A stretch of DNA of 64,000 bases, from positions 62,001-126,000 of the forward strand of contig JACNKP010000033.1 in assembly GCA_014381985.1 (NCBI GenBank). The letters run 5' to 3'. Below, in pieces: positions 42,430-51,084 of the stretch (the stretch's first letter is position 1; each line of letters begins with the position of its first letter). Both the position numbers and the translations under genes were made by a program. The DNA is from SAR92 clade bacterium (GTDB lineage Bacteria; Pseudomonadota; Gammaproteobacteria; Pseudomonadales; Porticoccaceae). Under the pieces are notes generated by a model that was given only the letters and a program-made list of their open reading frames with translations, made no database searches and was not told the DNA's origin.

Positions 42430-43685
42430 CAACGCTTAGTAAAAGAATCCTGGTGGTCGAAGATGAAGCTATCATCCGCGGTTCATTGACTAAATTACTA
42501 GAAAGGCATGAGTATGAAGTTGCCGACGCGGTCAGCGTAAAGGCGGCAATCACTAGATTCAATCTCAACGAATTCGACTTAATTATTAGTGATCTTAGAT
42601 TGCCGGGAGGTTCTGGTGCGGAGCTTATTAGCCTGGCGGGAGCAGTTCCTGTTCTTATTATGACGAGCTATGCCAGCCTGCGCTCCGCCGTTGACATCAT
42701 GCGACAAGGGGCAGTAGATTACATTTCCAAACCTTTTGATCACGAAGAATTAATACAATCGATCAATCGAATTATCGGTGATCATCAACAAAAAAAAATG
42801 GCCCATATTGATGGTGACCAGCCTTTGCTTGGCAATAGTCCTGAGATTCTTCATATTATTCAAACAATCCGTAAGTCGGCCCCTACTGCTGCCCCAATAC
42901 TTATTTTAGGTGCCAGCGGCGTTGGAAAACAGGTCATTGCCAAGACCATCCATAATGCCGGTGCAGTATCAGATAAATCTTTTATCACCATTAACTGTGC
43001 CACTATTGATGAAGATCAACTCAAAACAACTCATCGCTTGGCCAAAGAGGGCAACATCGGTAGTTTGTTTCTAAGTAACATTGGCGACCTACCTATGGTT
43101 TTTCAAAAAACGATGTGCAACTTAGTTAAAGACAAATCATTGCGCTGCCTTGTCTCGGCCAATACTGATTTAAAAGAGCGTTGCGAGCAAGGAGAATTCT
43201 GTGAAGACCTTTTCTTCGCCATCAGCGTCGTCACCATTAAGGTGCCTGCTCTGCGTGAGCATAGCTCTGATATCCCTCAACTTACAGACTACTTTCTGGA
43301 CCGTTTTTCAGCGGAACTTGGGATTCAGGTCGCGATTTCCCCTGAGGGTATGAGAGCACTGATACATTACGATTGGCCTGGAAATGTTCGCGAACTTAAA
43401 AATGTACTCTATCAAGCGTCTATATTGGCCGACCCTGAGACACTGATTTCAGAGACCCTGCTAGGCTTGGCCTCTGAAGACCACACTGACACTCAGGCCT
43501 TAACTAACAAAAGCTCCGACATGCCGGTCGTTGCTGATTTATCTCTGGAAGATTATTTTACTAACTTTGTAGTAGATAATCAGGCACATATGAGCGAAAC
43601 AGCGCTAGCCAAAAAATTAGGTATTAGCCGTAAGAGCCTATGGCAACGCCGAAATAAATTAGGCATTAGTAGAAGCAAGATATGA
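42426..43685 (+). CDS. cbrB: CbrB-like NtrC-family response regulator with degenerate AAA+ domain
   Basis: 419 aa; receiver with DLIISDLRLP; Walker A GASGVGKQ; no GAFTGA; Walker B-like GSLFLSNI; C-terminal Fis-type HTH. Confidence 0.88.
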   Translation: MTTLSKRILVVEDEAIIRGSLTKLLERHEYEVADAVSVKAAITRFNLNEFDLIISDLRLPGGSGAELISLAGAVPVLIMTSYASLRSAVDIMRQGAVDYISKPFDHEELIQSINRIIGDHQQKKMAHIDGDQPLLGNSPEILHIIQTIRKSAPTAAPILILGASGVGKQVIAKTIHNAGAVSDKSFITINCATIDEDQLKTTHRLAKEGNIGSLFLSNIGDLPMVFQKTMCNLVKDKSLRCLVSANTDLKERCEQGEFCEDLFFAISVVTIKVPALREHSSDIPQLTDYFLDRFSAELGIQVAISPEGMRALIHYDWPGNVRELKNVLYQASILADPETLISETLLGLASEDHTDTQALTNKSSDMPVVADLSLEDYFTNFVVDNQAHMSETALAKKLGISRKSLWQRRNKLGISRSKI

Positions 43686-43778
43686 TTGAGCGCGTCATTT
43701 TTGACGACTAAATTTTAAGTTTGACCTCAAGTTATCATCGCTGGATACCCGTTAAAAAGTAAATAGTTCATTAATTGC

Positions 43779-43806
43779 TTGATGTAAGCCTATTTTTACT
43801 TAAAAT
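43779..43806 (+). promoter_or_regulatory. Predicted sigma70 promoter of candidate sRNA (TTGATG-N16-TAAAAT)
   Basis: TTGATG at 43779-43784, TAAAAT at 43801-43806. Confidence 0.5.
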
Positions 43807-43812
43807 GGAGCG

Positions 43813-43936
43813 TTCCAGATTAAATGTCTGGATAATAATAACAATAAACAATAATAATAATGTTTGATTGCGAGGGTTCGATAGGCTCCGGTCTTAAGGC
43901 TCATTGAAAGGGAATGTCGAAAGGCATTCCCTTTTT
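43813..43936 (+). ncRNA. Candidate CrcZ-like Hfq-binding sRNA in the cbrB-pcnB intergenic region
   Basis: 5' hairpin CCAGAttaaatgTCTGG; A-R-N tracts AATAATAACAATAAA (43834-43848) and AATAATAATAAT (43850-43861); terminator; syntenic to Pseudomonas crcZ; no ORF. Confidence 0.62.
43907..43936 (+). terminator. Intrinsic terminator of candidate sRNA
   Basis: AAAGGGAATG tcgaaagg CATTCCCTTT TT: 10-bp perfect stem running into a T5 tract. Confidence 0.8.
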
Positions 43937-44054
43937 ACTATAGGATCAAGCACTTGGAAAGCCGTCGAGGTGGACCCTCTTTCCAATAAGTCGCGTCTAC
44001 CTTGCCATCATCTGCTAAACTCTTGTTTCAAATTGACCCACTGGTAATCCATAA

Positions 44055-45419
44055 ATGCTTGAACGCATTATTAAGTTTTTTGACAAAAAACGATCTCAAT
44101 CTGATTTTTCAGATCGAACAGTCTTCGACGCCGGACAATATGGTCTCACGTCTAAAATGATTAGTCGCAATGCGCATGAAGTGGTGGAAACACTGCAGAA
44201 TGCTGGGTTTGAGGCCTACGTTGTCGGCGGCTCTGTCCGCGATCTTCTGTTAGGGTTAAAACCAAAAGATTTTGATGTGGCCACCAATGCAGAACCAACG
44301 GAGGTCAAATCACTATTTCGGCGCTCCAGAATCATCGGCCGACGATTCCAAATAGTTCATGTCCAATTCAGTCGCGAGCTAATCGAGGTGACAACCTTTC
44401 GTTCAAATCAAGATGGCGATGTTAAAAAATCAAAAAAGAACACACCTCTGCGACAACAAAGTAAGAGCGGCATGTTAACGCGAGACAACGTATTTGGCTC
44501 AGTCACCGATGATGCAGAGCGAAGAGACCTTACCGTTAATGCGCTTTATTACGATCCCAGTGACAATACTATTCACGATTTCACTGATGGACTGCAGGAT
44601 ATAGACAAACGCACAATACGAATGATTGGCGACCCCGCAACACGCTTTAGGGAAGATCCTGTGCGCCTTCTTCGTGTAGCGAGATTTACCGCAAAACTTG
44701 GATTTAGTATCGAACCACGTACAGCTAAACCAATGAGCAAACTCGCCCGCGACCTCGCTCATGTTTCGCCACCACGATTTTTTGACGAAACACTTAAACT
44801 ATTTATGAGTGGCAATGGGGCTTCAACTTACAGGCTACTTTGCGAGCACGAACTGTTTGATCAACTGGTTCCACAAGTCGCTCATTTGATCAAAGACGGC
44901 AGCAACAATGCTGCCAGGTTAATAGAACAAGCATTTATTAACACTGATATTCGTATTAGCTCGAATAAAAGAGTGACCCCTGCTTTCATCTATGCTGCCT
45001 TACTGTGGCCAGCCGTTGAAAAACTCGCTGCACATTACACTGAGCGAGGTAATTCCCCGACTTACGCCCTGAGCAAAGCCTCAGGTGAAGTGATCGCTAA
45101 GCAAATTACAGTGACTGCGATTCCTCGCCGTTTTACTATGCCGATGCGAGAAATATGGGATTTGCAGTTACAGCTGCCTCGTCGTGGCGGACATCGCGCC
45201 AAACGCTTATCAGAAAATCCACGTTTTCGTGCAGCCTATGACTTTATTTTGTTGCGTGAACAGGCCGGGGAAGATTTGGCCGGGCTTGGTGATTGGTGGA
45301 CTCAGTATCAGGAGGCTGACGAAGAGCAGAAACTGAAAATGTCCGAGTTACTAGGCAACACTGGTAACAAGAGGCGTCGCAGTAGAGGTCCGCGACATAA
45401 AAAGGATCCCCAAGACTAA
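44055..45419 (+). CDS. pcnB: Poly(A) polymerase I
   Basis: 454 aa; AYVVGGSVRDLLLGLKPKDFDVATNA, RRDLTVNALYYD; basic C-terminus. Confidence 0.95.
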   Translation: MLERIIKFFDKKRSQSDFSDRTVFDAGQYGLTSKMISRNAHEVVETLQNAGFEAYVVGGSVRDLLLGLKPKDFDVATNAEPTEVKSLFRRSRIIGRRFQIVHVQFSRELIEVTTFRSNQDGDVKKSKKNTPLRQQSKSGMLTRDNVFGSVTDDAERRDLTVNALYYDPSDNTIHDFTDGLQDIDKRTIRMIGDPATRFREDPVRLLRVARFTAKLGFSIEPRTAKPMSKLARDLAHVSPPRFFDETLKLFMSGNGASTYRLLCEHELFDQLVPQVAHLIKDGSNNAARLIEQAFINTDIRISSNKRVTPAFIYAALLWPAVEKLAAHYTERGNSPTYALSKASGEVIAKQITVTAIPRRFTMPMREIWDLQLQLPRRGGHRAKRLSENPRFRAAYDFILLREQAGEDLAGLGDWWTQYQEADEEQKLKMSELLGNTGNKRRRSRGPRHKKDPQD

Positions 45420-45907
45420 TGAAAGTGGTCTACATCGGCTTGGGCAGTAACCTTAGTGGTGCGATGGGTGAGCCAAAAGAACAGCTAGAACACGCTCTCA
45501 AGGCCTTAGCAAGTCATAGCCAAATAGCATTGATAGACGTTTCCTCTAACTACAAAACTAAAGCCATTGGCCCCGGGTCGCAACCTGACTATATCAATGC
45601 AGTGGCGCTTATACAGACGGCACTTGAACCTCTAACCTTGCTAGACCATTTACAATTCATCGAGCAACAACATGACCGAGAACGAACGATTCACTGGGGC
45701 GCAAGAACCCTTGATTTAGACATCCTGATGTACGGCACCCTCACAATTGAAACCCCAAGACTCACGGTCCCCCACCCCAGAATAAAAGAGCGCGCCTTTG
45801 TCTTGGCACCACTTTTAGACCTTAATCCAAATTTATTACTCCCTAATGGTCAAAGTGTCGCCCAGCTCTTGGCAAACTGTCCTGAGCAGGGTATCTTTAA
45901 GCTGTAG
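45419..45907 (+). CDS. folK: 2-amino-4-hydroxy-6-hydroxymethyldihydropteridine pyrophosphokinase
   Basis: 162 aa; YIGLGSNLSG, RTLDLDILMYG, PHPRIKERAFVLAPL. Confidence 0.96.
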   Translation: MKVVYIGLGSNLSGAMGEPKEQLEHALKALASHSQIALIDVSSNYKTKAIGPGSQPDYINAVALIQTALEPLTLLDHLQFIEQQHDRERTIHWGARTLDLDILMYGTLTIETPRLTVPHPRIKERAFVLAPLLDLNPNLLLPNGQSVAQLLANCPEQGIFKL

Positions 45908-45938
45908 GTTTTTACCCTAAGAGAAGCCGAGGTTAACC

Positions 45939-46646
45939 GTGGAAGAAAGTCTATTTAAGAATTTAGATATTGAAATTTCTACTGCATCGCTACCCAATTA
46001 TATAGCCGTTGAAGGGCCTATCGGTGTTGGTAAAACCACTTTAGCAAAACGCCTAGCCACTTCCTTTAATTATGAGACATTGCTTGAAGAGGCGGAAACA
46101 AATCCATTTCTCGAACGGTTTTACAGAGACCGTCGCACCCATGCGCTGCCGGTTCAGTTACATTTTTTATTTCAAAGAATGCAAAAACTGCAGGCCCTGC
46201 GCCAAGGCGACATATTTCAGCAAGTTCGTGTGTCAGATTTCTTAATCGAAAAAGATCCCTTATTTGCTAGAGTGACGTTAGATGACGATGAATATCGTCT
46301 TTATCAAACAGTCTACGATAATATTATTACTGATCTCCCAAAACCAGACCTAGTCATTTACTTACAAGCTCCCACCTCGACACTTTACGAACGTCTGCAA
46401 AAGCGCGGCAATGCCATTGAGAAGCCCATTGAGCAATCCTATTTACAACAACTTAATGACGCCTATACGCAATTTTTCTATCATTATGATGATACCCCCT
46501 TATTAATTGTTAATACCTCCGTAATCAACTTATCCACGGGCGAAGATGACTACCAAAATCTGGTGAGATATATATTGCAGACTAAATCAGGCCGACACTA
46601 CTACAATCCGCATTCCCTCGAAGGAAAACTCGCCTTGTCATCGTAG
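45939..46646 (+). CDS. Deoxynucleoside kinase family protein
   Basis: 235 aa, GTG start; VEGPIGVGKTTLAKRLA P-loop, dNK-type LIYLQAPTSTLYERLQKRG pattern. Confidence 0.9.
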   Translation: MEESLFKNLDIEISTASLPNYIAVEGPIGVGKTTLAKRLATSFNYETLLEEAETNPFLERFYRDRRTHALPVQLHFLFQRMQKLQALRQGDIFQQVRVSDFLIEKDPLFARVTLDDDEYRLYQTVYDNIITDLPKPDLVIYLQAPTSTLYERLQKRGNAIEKPIEQSYLQQLNDAYTQFFYHYDDTPLLIVNTSVINLSTGEDDYQNLVRYILQTKSGRHYYNPHSLEGKLALSS

Positions 46647-46698
46647 TCGAAACTAAGTACTGTTGCCGACCCTACCAAGCCAGAGGAGTTAGTAAGTA

Positions 46699-47490
46699 AT
46701 GAAAACGATCTCCATAAGCAGTTTAAATGGAATGAAAATCAGTGGTGAAAAGTTCTCCGCCATTACAGCTTACGACTATACCTTTTCACGACTCATCGAA
46801 AACTCAAGCATTGAAGTATCTCTGGTGGGCGATTCATTGGGTAACGTCATCCAAGGGAGAGATAGCACCATCCCTGTAACCGTTGATGAAATGGCTTATC
46901 ACACGGCAGCTGTGAAACGGGGAAATAATCGATCTCTGCTCATTACCGATATGCCTTTCATGTCGTATTCCACCGAAGTTAAGGCGCTGGATAACGCTGC
47001 TATATTGATGCAGGCTGGAGCCCAGATGGTTAAAGTAGAGGGAGGAGAATGGCTCGCTGATACGGTCTACTTATTAAGCGAAAGAGGAATCCCTGTTTGT
47101 GGCCATGTGGGGCTAACACCTCAGTCCGTGCATAAATTAGGTGGCTACAAAGTACAGGGCAAAGAAGATCAAGCCGCTAGTCGGATGATTGAAGAAGCAA
47201 AAATACTAGAGGAAGCCGGCGCTGATTTAATAGTTGTCGAATGTGTGCCCTCCAAACTCGGTGGTGACCTATCTGCTGCACTATCTATTCCAGTGATTGG
47301 TATTGGTGCAGGTCCAAACACCGATGGGCAGGTGCTGGTATTACATGATATGTTGGGTATTTCTCAGCGACTCCCTCGCTTTGCTAAAAACTTTCTTGAT
47401 GGCAATAATAGTATTCAAGAAGCCATCACCGCCTATGGCAATGAAGTCAGAAAGGGCACTTTCCCATCAAAAGATCATTGCTTTAAATAA
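46699..47490 (+). CDS. panB: 3-methyl-2-oxobutanoate hydroxymethyltransferase
   Basis: 263 aa; ITAYDYTFSRLIE, VGDSLGNVIQGRDSTIPVTVDEM, GHVGLTPQSVHKLGGYKVQG. Confidence 0.96.
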   Translation: MKTISISSLNGMKISGEKFSAITAYDYTFSRLIENSSIEVSLVGDSLGNVIQGRDSTIPVTVDEMAYHTAAVKRGNNRSLLITDMPFMSYSTEVKALDNAAILMQAGAQMVKVEGGEWLADTVYLLSERGIPVCGHVGLTPQSVHKLGGYKVQGKEDQAASRMIEEAKILEEAGADLIVVECVPSKLGGDLSAALSIPVIGIGAGPNTDGQVLVLHDMLGISQRLPRFAKNFLDGNNSIQEAITAYGNEVRKGTFPSKDHCFK

Positions 47491-47513
47491 TATAGTCTTT
47501 AAGGACGTTCAAT

Positions 47514-47999
47514 ATGAGCCAAAATGATTCAATCTATGATTTCAGTATCAATACCTGTACTGGAGACTCAAAAGCACTAGAAGACTATCGCGGAAAAGTA
47601 TTACTTATCGTTAATACCGCGAGTAAATGCGGGTTTACGCCGCAGTATGAAGGCTTGCAGGCGCTTCATGATAAATACCAAGAGCAAGGCCTAGTGACCA
47701 TTGCCATGCCCTGTAACCAATTTGGCGCTCAGGAACCGGGCAGTGACGCAACCATTCAAGAGTTCTGTCAAGTTAACTACGGGCTGAGTTTTCCCGTGAT
47801 GGCAAAAGTTGACGTCAACGGAAGTGACCAACACCCTCTTTACCGTTACCTAACGAAACAGGCTGGAGGCTTAATAACTGACAGTATTAAATGGAATTTC
47901 ACCAAATTTCTCGTAGACAGAGAGGGCAATGTCAAAGAACGGTTTGCACCGCTAACCAAACCTGAATCCATTGAAAAGCACATCGAGAATTTACTTTAG
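47514..47999 (+). CDS. Glutathione peroxidase
   Basis: 161 aa; VNTASKCGFTPQYEGL, MPCNQFGAQEPG, KWNFTKFLVDREG. Confidence 0.95.
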   Translation: MSQNDSIYDFSINTCTGDSKALEDYRGKVLLIVNTASKCGFTPQYEGLQALHDKYQEQGLVTIAMPCNQFGAQEPGSDATIQEFCQVNYGLSFPVMAKVDVNGSDQHPLYRYLTKQAGGLITDSIKWNFTKFLVDREGNVKERFAPLTKPESIEKHIENLL

Positions 48000-48014
48000 T
48001 AAACCCCTAAACTC

Positions 48015-49400
48015 TTACTTATCTAGATTATCTAATTTAGCGAAGTAGGCTTTTGCCGCACGATTAACCTTAGGTGACAAATAAAGCGCAGAGATCATGG
48101 TGGGGATTGCCATAGTAGCGTAGGTCGCCAAGATCAAGCCATTAACTATATCCATAGACACCACCGCACCACCCAACAGCAATGCTATATAGATAGGGGA
48201 ATACCAATACTGGCGTTTCGTTCCAAACAAGAAACCCATGCATTTCACCCCATAAAACCACATGGTAACCATGGTGCTAAAACTCAGTAAACCGACCATG
48301 ACCAGCAACAGGTACATGCCCGTCACTGGAAAGACCTGCTCAATCGCTCGCGCCGTTAGCGTTACGCCCTGAACCCCAGTGTCTGTTTCCCACACGCCGG
48401 TAAGCAAAATAATTAAAGCAGTGCAGGTGCAGACCAGCAGAGTATCAATAACCGGCCCAACCATCGCAACGATTCCTTCACGAATAGGCTCAGTTGTCTT
48501 GGCCGCACCATGAGCCAGTGACTCAGTGCCAATGCCTGCCTCATTGGAGAATGCACCACGGCGCACACCAATCAAAATAACTGCACCTATAGAGCCTCCG
48601 GCTGCGGCCTCGCCGGTAAAGGCATCAGTCACGATTAATAATAGTGTTGCTGGAATATCAGCCGCAAAGGTGTATAAGACAGAAACGGTCATAAAGAGAT
48701 ACAACAGCACCATTGAGGGCACGAGACGCACGGTTAGACGACCAATTCGCTCAATACGACCAGCAATCACTAGACTGACCAAAATTGCCACCAGTGAACT
48801 GGCCACAACGTCAAACGTGAAATGTTGGTCAGGGCTCGCCCAGCCAGCTGGAATTGCAACGACGTCGCGCAATAATTGAATAAATTGATTAGCTTGGAAA
48901 ATAGGCAATGCGCCAATAAGACAGGCCCCTGCAAACAAAGCGGCCAAGGGGTACCAGCGTTTACCCATGCCCTCCATGATGACGTACATGGGCCCGCCAT
49001 GTAATATTCCTGATGAATCTTTTCCCCGATACATTACGGCAAGAGACGCGGTATAAAACTTTGTTGCTACACCCACAATGGCGGTTACCCACATCCAAAA
49101 TACAGCGCCCGGACCACCAATACTGATAGCAATAGCTACGCCAGCAATATTACCTAGCCCCAAGGTGCCTGATAGTGCAGTGGAAAGCGCTTGAGAATGA
49201 GGTATGTGCCCAGGATCATTGGGGTCACTGTATTTGCCACGCAAAAGATCAATCGCATGACCGAAGTAACGGTACGGTTGAAAGCGCGAATAGATCATAA
49301 AGAATAAACCGCCGCCGACAAGTAACACCACCAATGGCGTACTCCACATTATATCGGCCCACGCGTTAAAAAAGTCTTCTAGCTGCTGCAGAGTTACCAT
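48015..49400 (-). CDS. Sodium:amino acid symporter (AGCS family)
   Basis: 461 aa; SQALSTALSGTLGLGNIAGVAIAISIGGPGAVFWMW, GAFSNEAGIGTESLAHGAA. Confidence 0.93.
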   Translation of the reverse strand: MVTLQQLEDFFNAWADIMWSTPLVVLLVGGGLFFMIYSRFQPYRYFGHAIDLLRGKYSDPNDPGHIPHSQALSTALSGTLGLGNIAGVAIAISIGGPGAVFWMWVTAIVGVATKFYTASLAVMYRGKDSSGILHGGPMYVIMEGMGKRWYPLAALFAGACLIGALPIFQANQFIQLLRDVVAIPAGWASPDQHFTFDVVASSLVAILVSLVIAGRIERIGRLTVRLVPSMVLLYLFMTVSVLYTFAADIPATLLLIVTDAFTGEAAAGGSIGAVILIGVRRGAFSNEAGIGTESLAHGAAKTTEPIREGIVAMVGPVIDTLLVCTCTALIILLTGVWETDTGVQGVTLTARAIEQVFPVTGMYLLLVMVGLLSFSTMVTMWFYGVKCMGFLFGTKRQYWYSPIYIALLLGGAVVSMDIVNGLILATYATMAIPTMISALYLSPKVNRAAKAYFAKLDNLDK

Positions 49401-49444
49401 AAGCGTGAATTTAGCTCATCCATTTGCGTTTTTGTTATTGAGAA

Positions 49445-49858
49445 TTAGTCTTGCTTAAGCGGCTTTACGTACAATACTAAGCTATGGCCTATTACTTCAA
49501 ATCCATTTTCCAGAGCAATTTGCTCTTGCCTCTTGTGGATTTCAGGGTCATGAAACTCGACAACTTTCCCCGTTTCTGTGCAAACCATATGATCATGGCC
49601 ATCACCCTTATCTAGCTCATAAATGGCAGGACCACTATCAAAATTATGTCGTGTAATGAGTCCAGCCGCTTCAAACTGAGTTAAAACCCGATATACCGTC
49701 GCTATGCCAACATCTTCCTGGGCATCACGTAAAGTTTGGTAGATATCCTCGGCGGTCATATGCCAATCAGGGCAGTCCTCTAAAATCTGTAAGATCTTTA
49801 TTCGGGGCAATGTAACCTTGAGCCCAACCTTTTTTAGTTCTTGATCTTTTTGATTCAT
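49445..49858 (-). CDS. fur: Ferric uptake regulator
   Basis: 137 aa; LKVTLPRIKILQIL, IGIATVYRVLTQFEAAGLI, DHDHMVCTETGKVVEF-type zinc site; divergent from bamE. Confidence 0.95.
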   Translation of the reverse strand: MNQKDQELKKVGLKVTLPRIKILQILEDCPDWHMTAEDIYQTLRDAQEDVGIATVYRVLTQFEAAGLITRHNFDSGPAIYELDKGDGHDHMVCTETGKVVEFHDPEIHKRQEQIALENGFEVIGHSLVLYVKPLKQD

Positions 49859-49927
49859 GTTTGCTCTTCTTTATAGTGCGCTAATTGGTTATTATCACCC
49901 TTCCCGACACTAACTGGAAGCCCGTCA

Positions 49928-50275
49928 ATGCGAAAACTTACCCTCAGCCTAATCTTATTGTCTGCACTTAGCTCTGGCTGTAGTTGGATTAAATTTCCTG
50001 GCGTGCATAAAGTAGATATTCAGCAAGGTAATATTCTCGACCAAGGCATGATTGATAAGCTATTGCCAGGTATGACTAAATCGCAGGTCAGGTTTGTCCT
50101 TGGCACGCCTTTAATTTCGGATACATTTAATCAAGGTCGGTGGGATTACATTTATCGCCGAGTCTCTCCATCTGGAGAGAAAACCGAAGAAAACGTGACT
50201 ATTTACTTCGACGACGAAGGTAACCTAGAACGCCTTACTGGCGACTATGCCCCCGCACAGTCATCGTTAGAATGA
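49928..50275 (+). CDS. bamE: Outer membrane assembly lipoprotein BamE
   Basis: 115 aa; lipobox LSSGC, LLPGMTKSQVRFVLGTPL. Confidence 0.95.
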   Translation: MRKLTLSLILLSALSSGCSWIKFPGVHKVDIQQGNILDQGMIDKLLPGMTKSQVRFVLGTPLISDTFNQGRWDYIYRRVSPSGEKTEENVTIYFDDEGNLERLTGDYAPAQSSLE

Positions 50276-50305
50276 CCGCCACAAGAATGGTATTTCAATA
50301 AAAGC

Positions 50306-50647
50306 TCAATCCTTATTTTTGCTTTTAGCTTGCTCGGCTCGGCGGCGGCGAATTTCTTTTGGATCTAACAGTAACGGTCGGTAGATCTCTACCCTATCTA
50401 ATGCCTTAAGCTCATATACGTCTGCACTGGCGAGCCCTTTGGCTCCTAATACCTGCGAAAATATGCCCACCTTACTTGTCGTCAGGTCGATTTCAGGAAA
50501 TTTATCCAACACACCAGATTGACTTATAGCGTCCATAGCCGTGGTGCCCTGAGGCACTACAACCTCAAGTAAAATTTGCCTGTCAGGCAACGCGTAAGCA
50601 ACTTCGACAGTCATCATGGGCGAATCTTTAGTCATTTTTAGACCCAT
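50306..50647 (-). CDS. RnfH family ubiquitin-like protein
   Basis: 113 aa; [50 protein letters not shown]. Confidence 0.92.
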   Translation of the reverse strand: MGLKMTKDSPMMTVEVAYALPDRQILLEVVVPQGTTAMDAISQSGVLDKFPEIDLTTSKVGIFSQVLGAKGLASADVYELKALDRVEIYRPLLLDPKEIRRRRAEQAKSKNKD

Positions 50648-51071
50648 AAACTTGGTTAGCTCGCTGACACAAAGAATCTACCAAATTGTTTGCAACCCCC
50701 GAAAAAAGATTGGATGCCGCAAAGCTTAACCCCCTACTCTTGAAGTCAAATTCTAAATCTAGCTCCACTTTACAGGCACTTTCTGTTAGTGCCGTAAATG
50801 CCCAGCCACCTCGAAAGGTTTTGAAAGGTCCATCTTCCAGCGTCATTTTTATTTGTGATGGCGCCTGTAACTGATTACGTGTCATTAAGCTAAGACTCAC
50901 CCCTGCTTTTTTTAAATCTAGCCGCGCAAGCATCGTCTGGCAAGTATGTTCAAAAACCTCTACACCGCAACAGCCCTCCATAAATGAGGGATAATTAGAC
51001 ACATCATTGACCAAATCATACATTGAGCGATCAGAGTGAGAGACTAATGCCGAGCGTTTAATTCTAGTCAA
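50628..51071 (-). CDS. ratA: RatA/COQ10-like SRPBCC family protein
   Basis: 147 aa; [25 protein letters not shown]; ratA-rnfH overlap and bamE neighbour. Confidence 0.9.
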   Translation of the reverse strand: MTRIKRSALVSHSDRSMYDLVNDVSNYPSFMEGCCGVEVFEHTCQTMLARLDLKKAGVSLSLMTRNQLQAPSQIKMTLEDGPFKTFRGGWAFTALTESACKVELDLEFDFKSRGLSFAASNLFSGVANNLVDSLCQRANQVYGSKND

Positions 51072-51084
51072 AAAATATCACCTA

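Noticed and set aside
43686-43800. Sigma54 promoter for the candidate sRNA
   Set aside because: I found no TGGCA-N6-TTGC type -24/-12 element; the nearest TTGC (43775-43778) lacks a GG at the right spacing.
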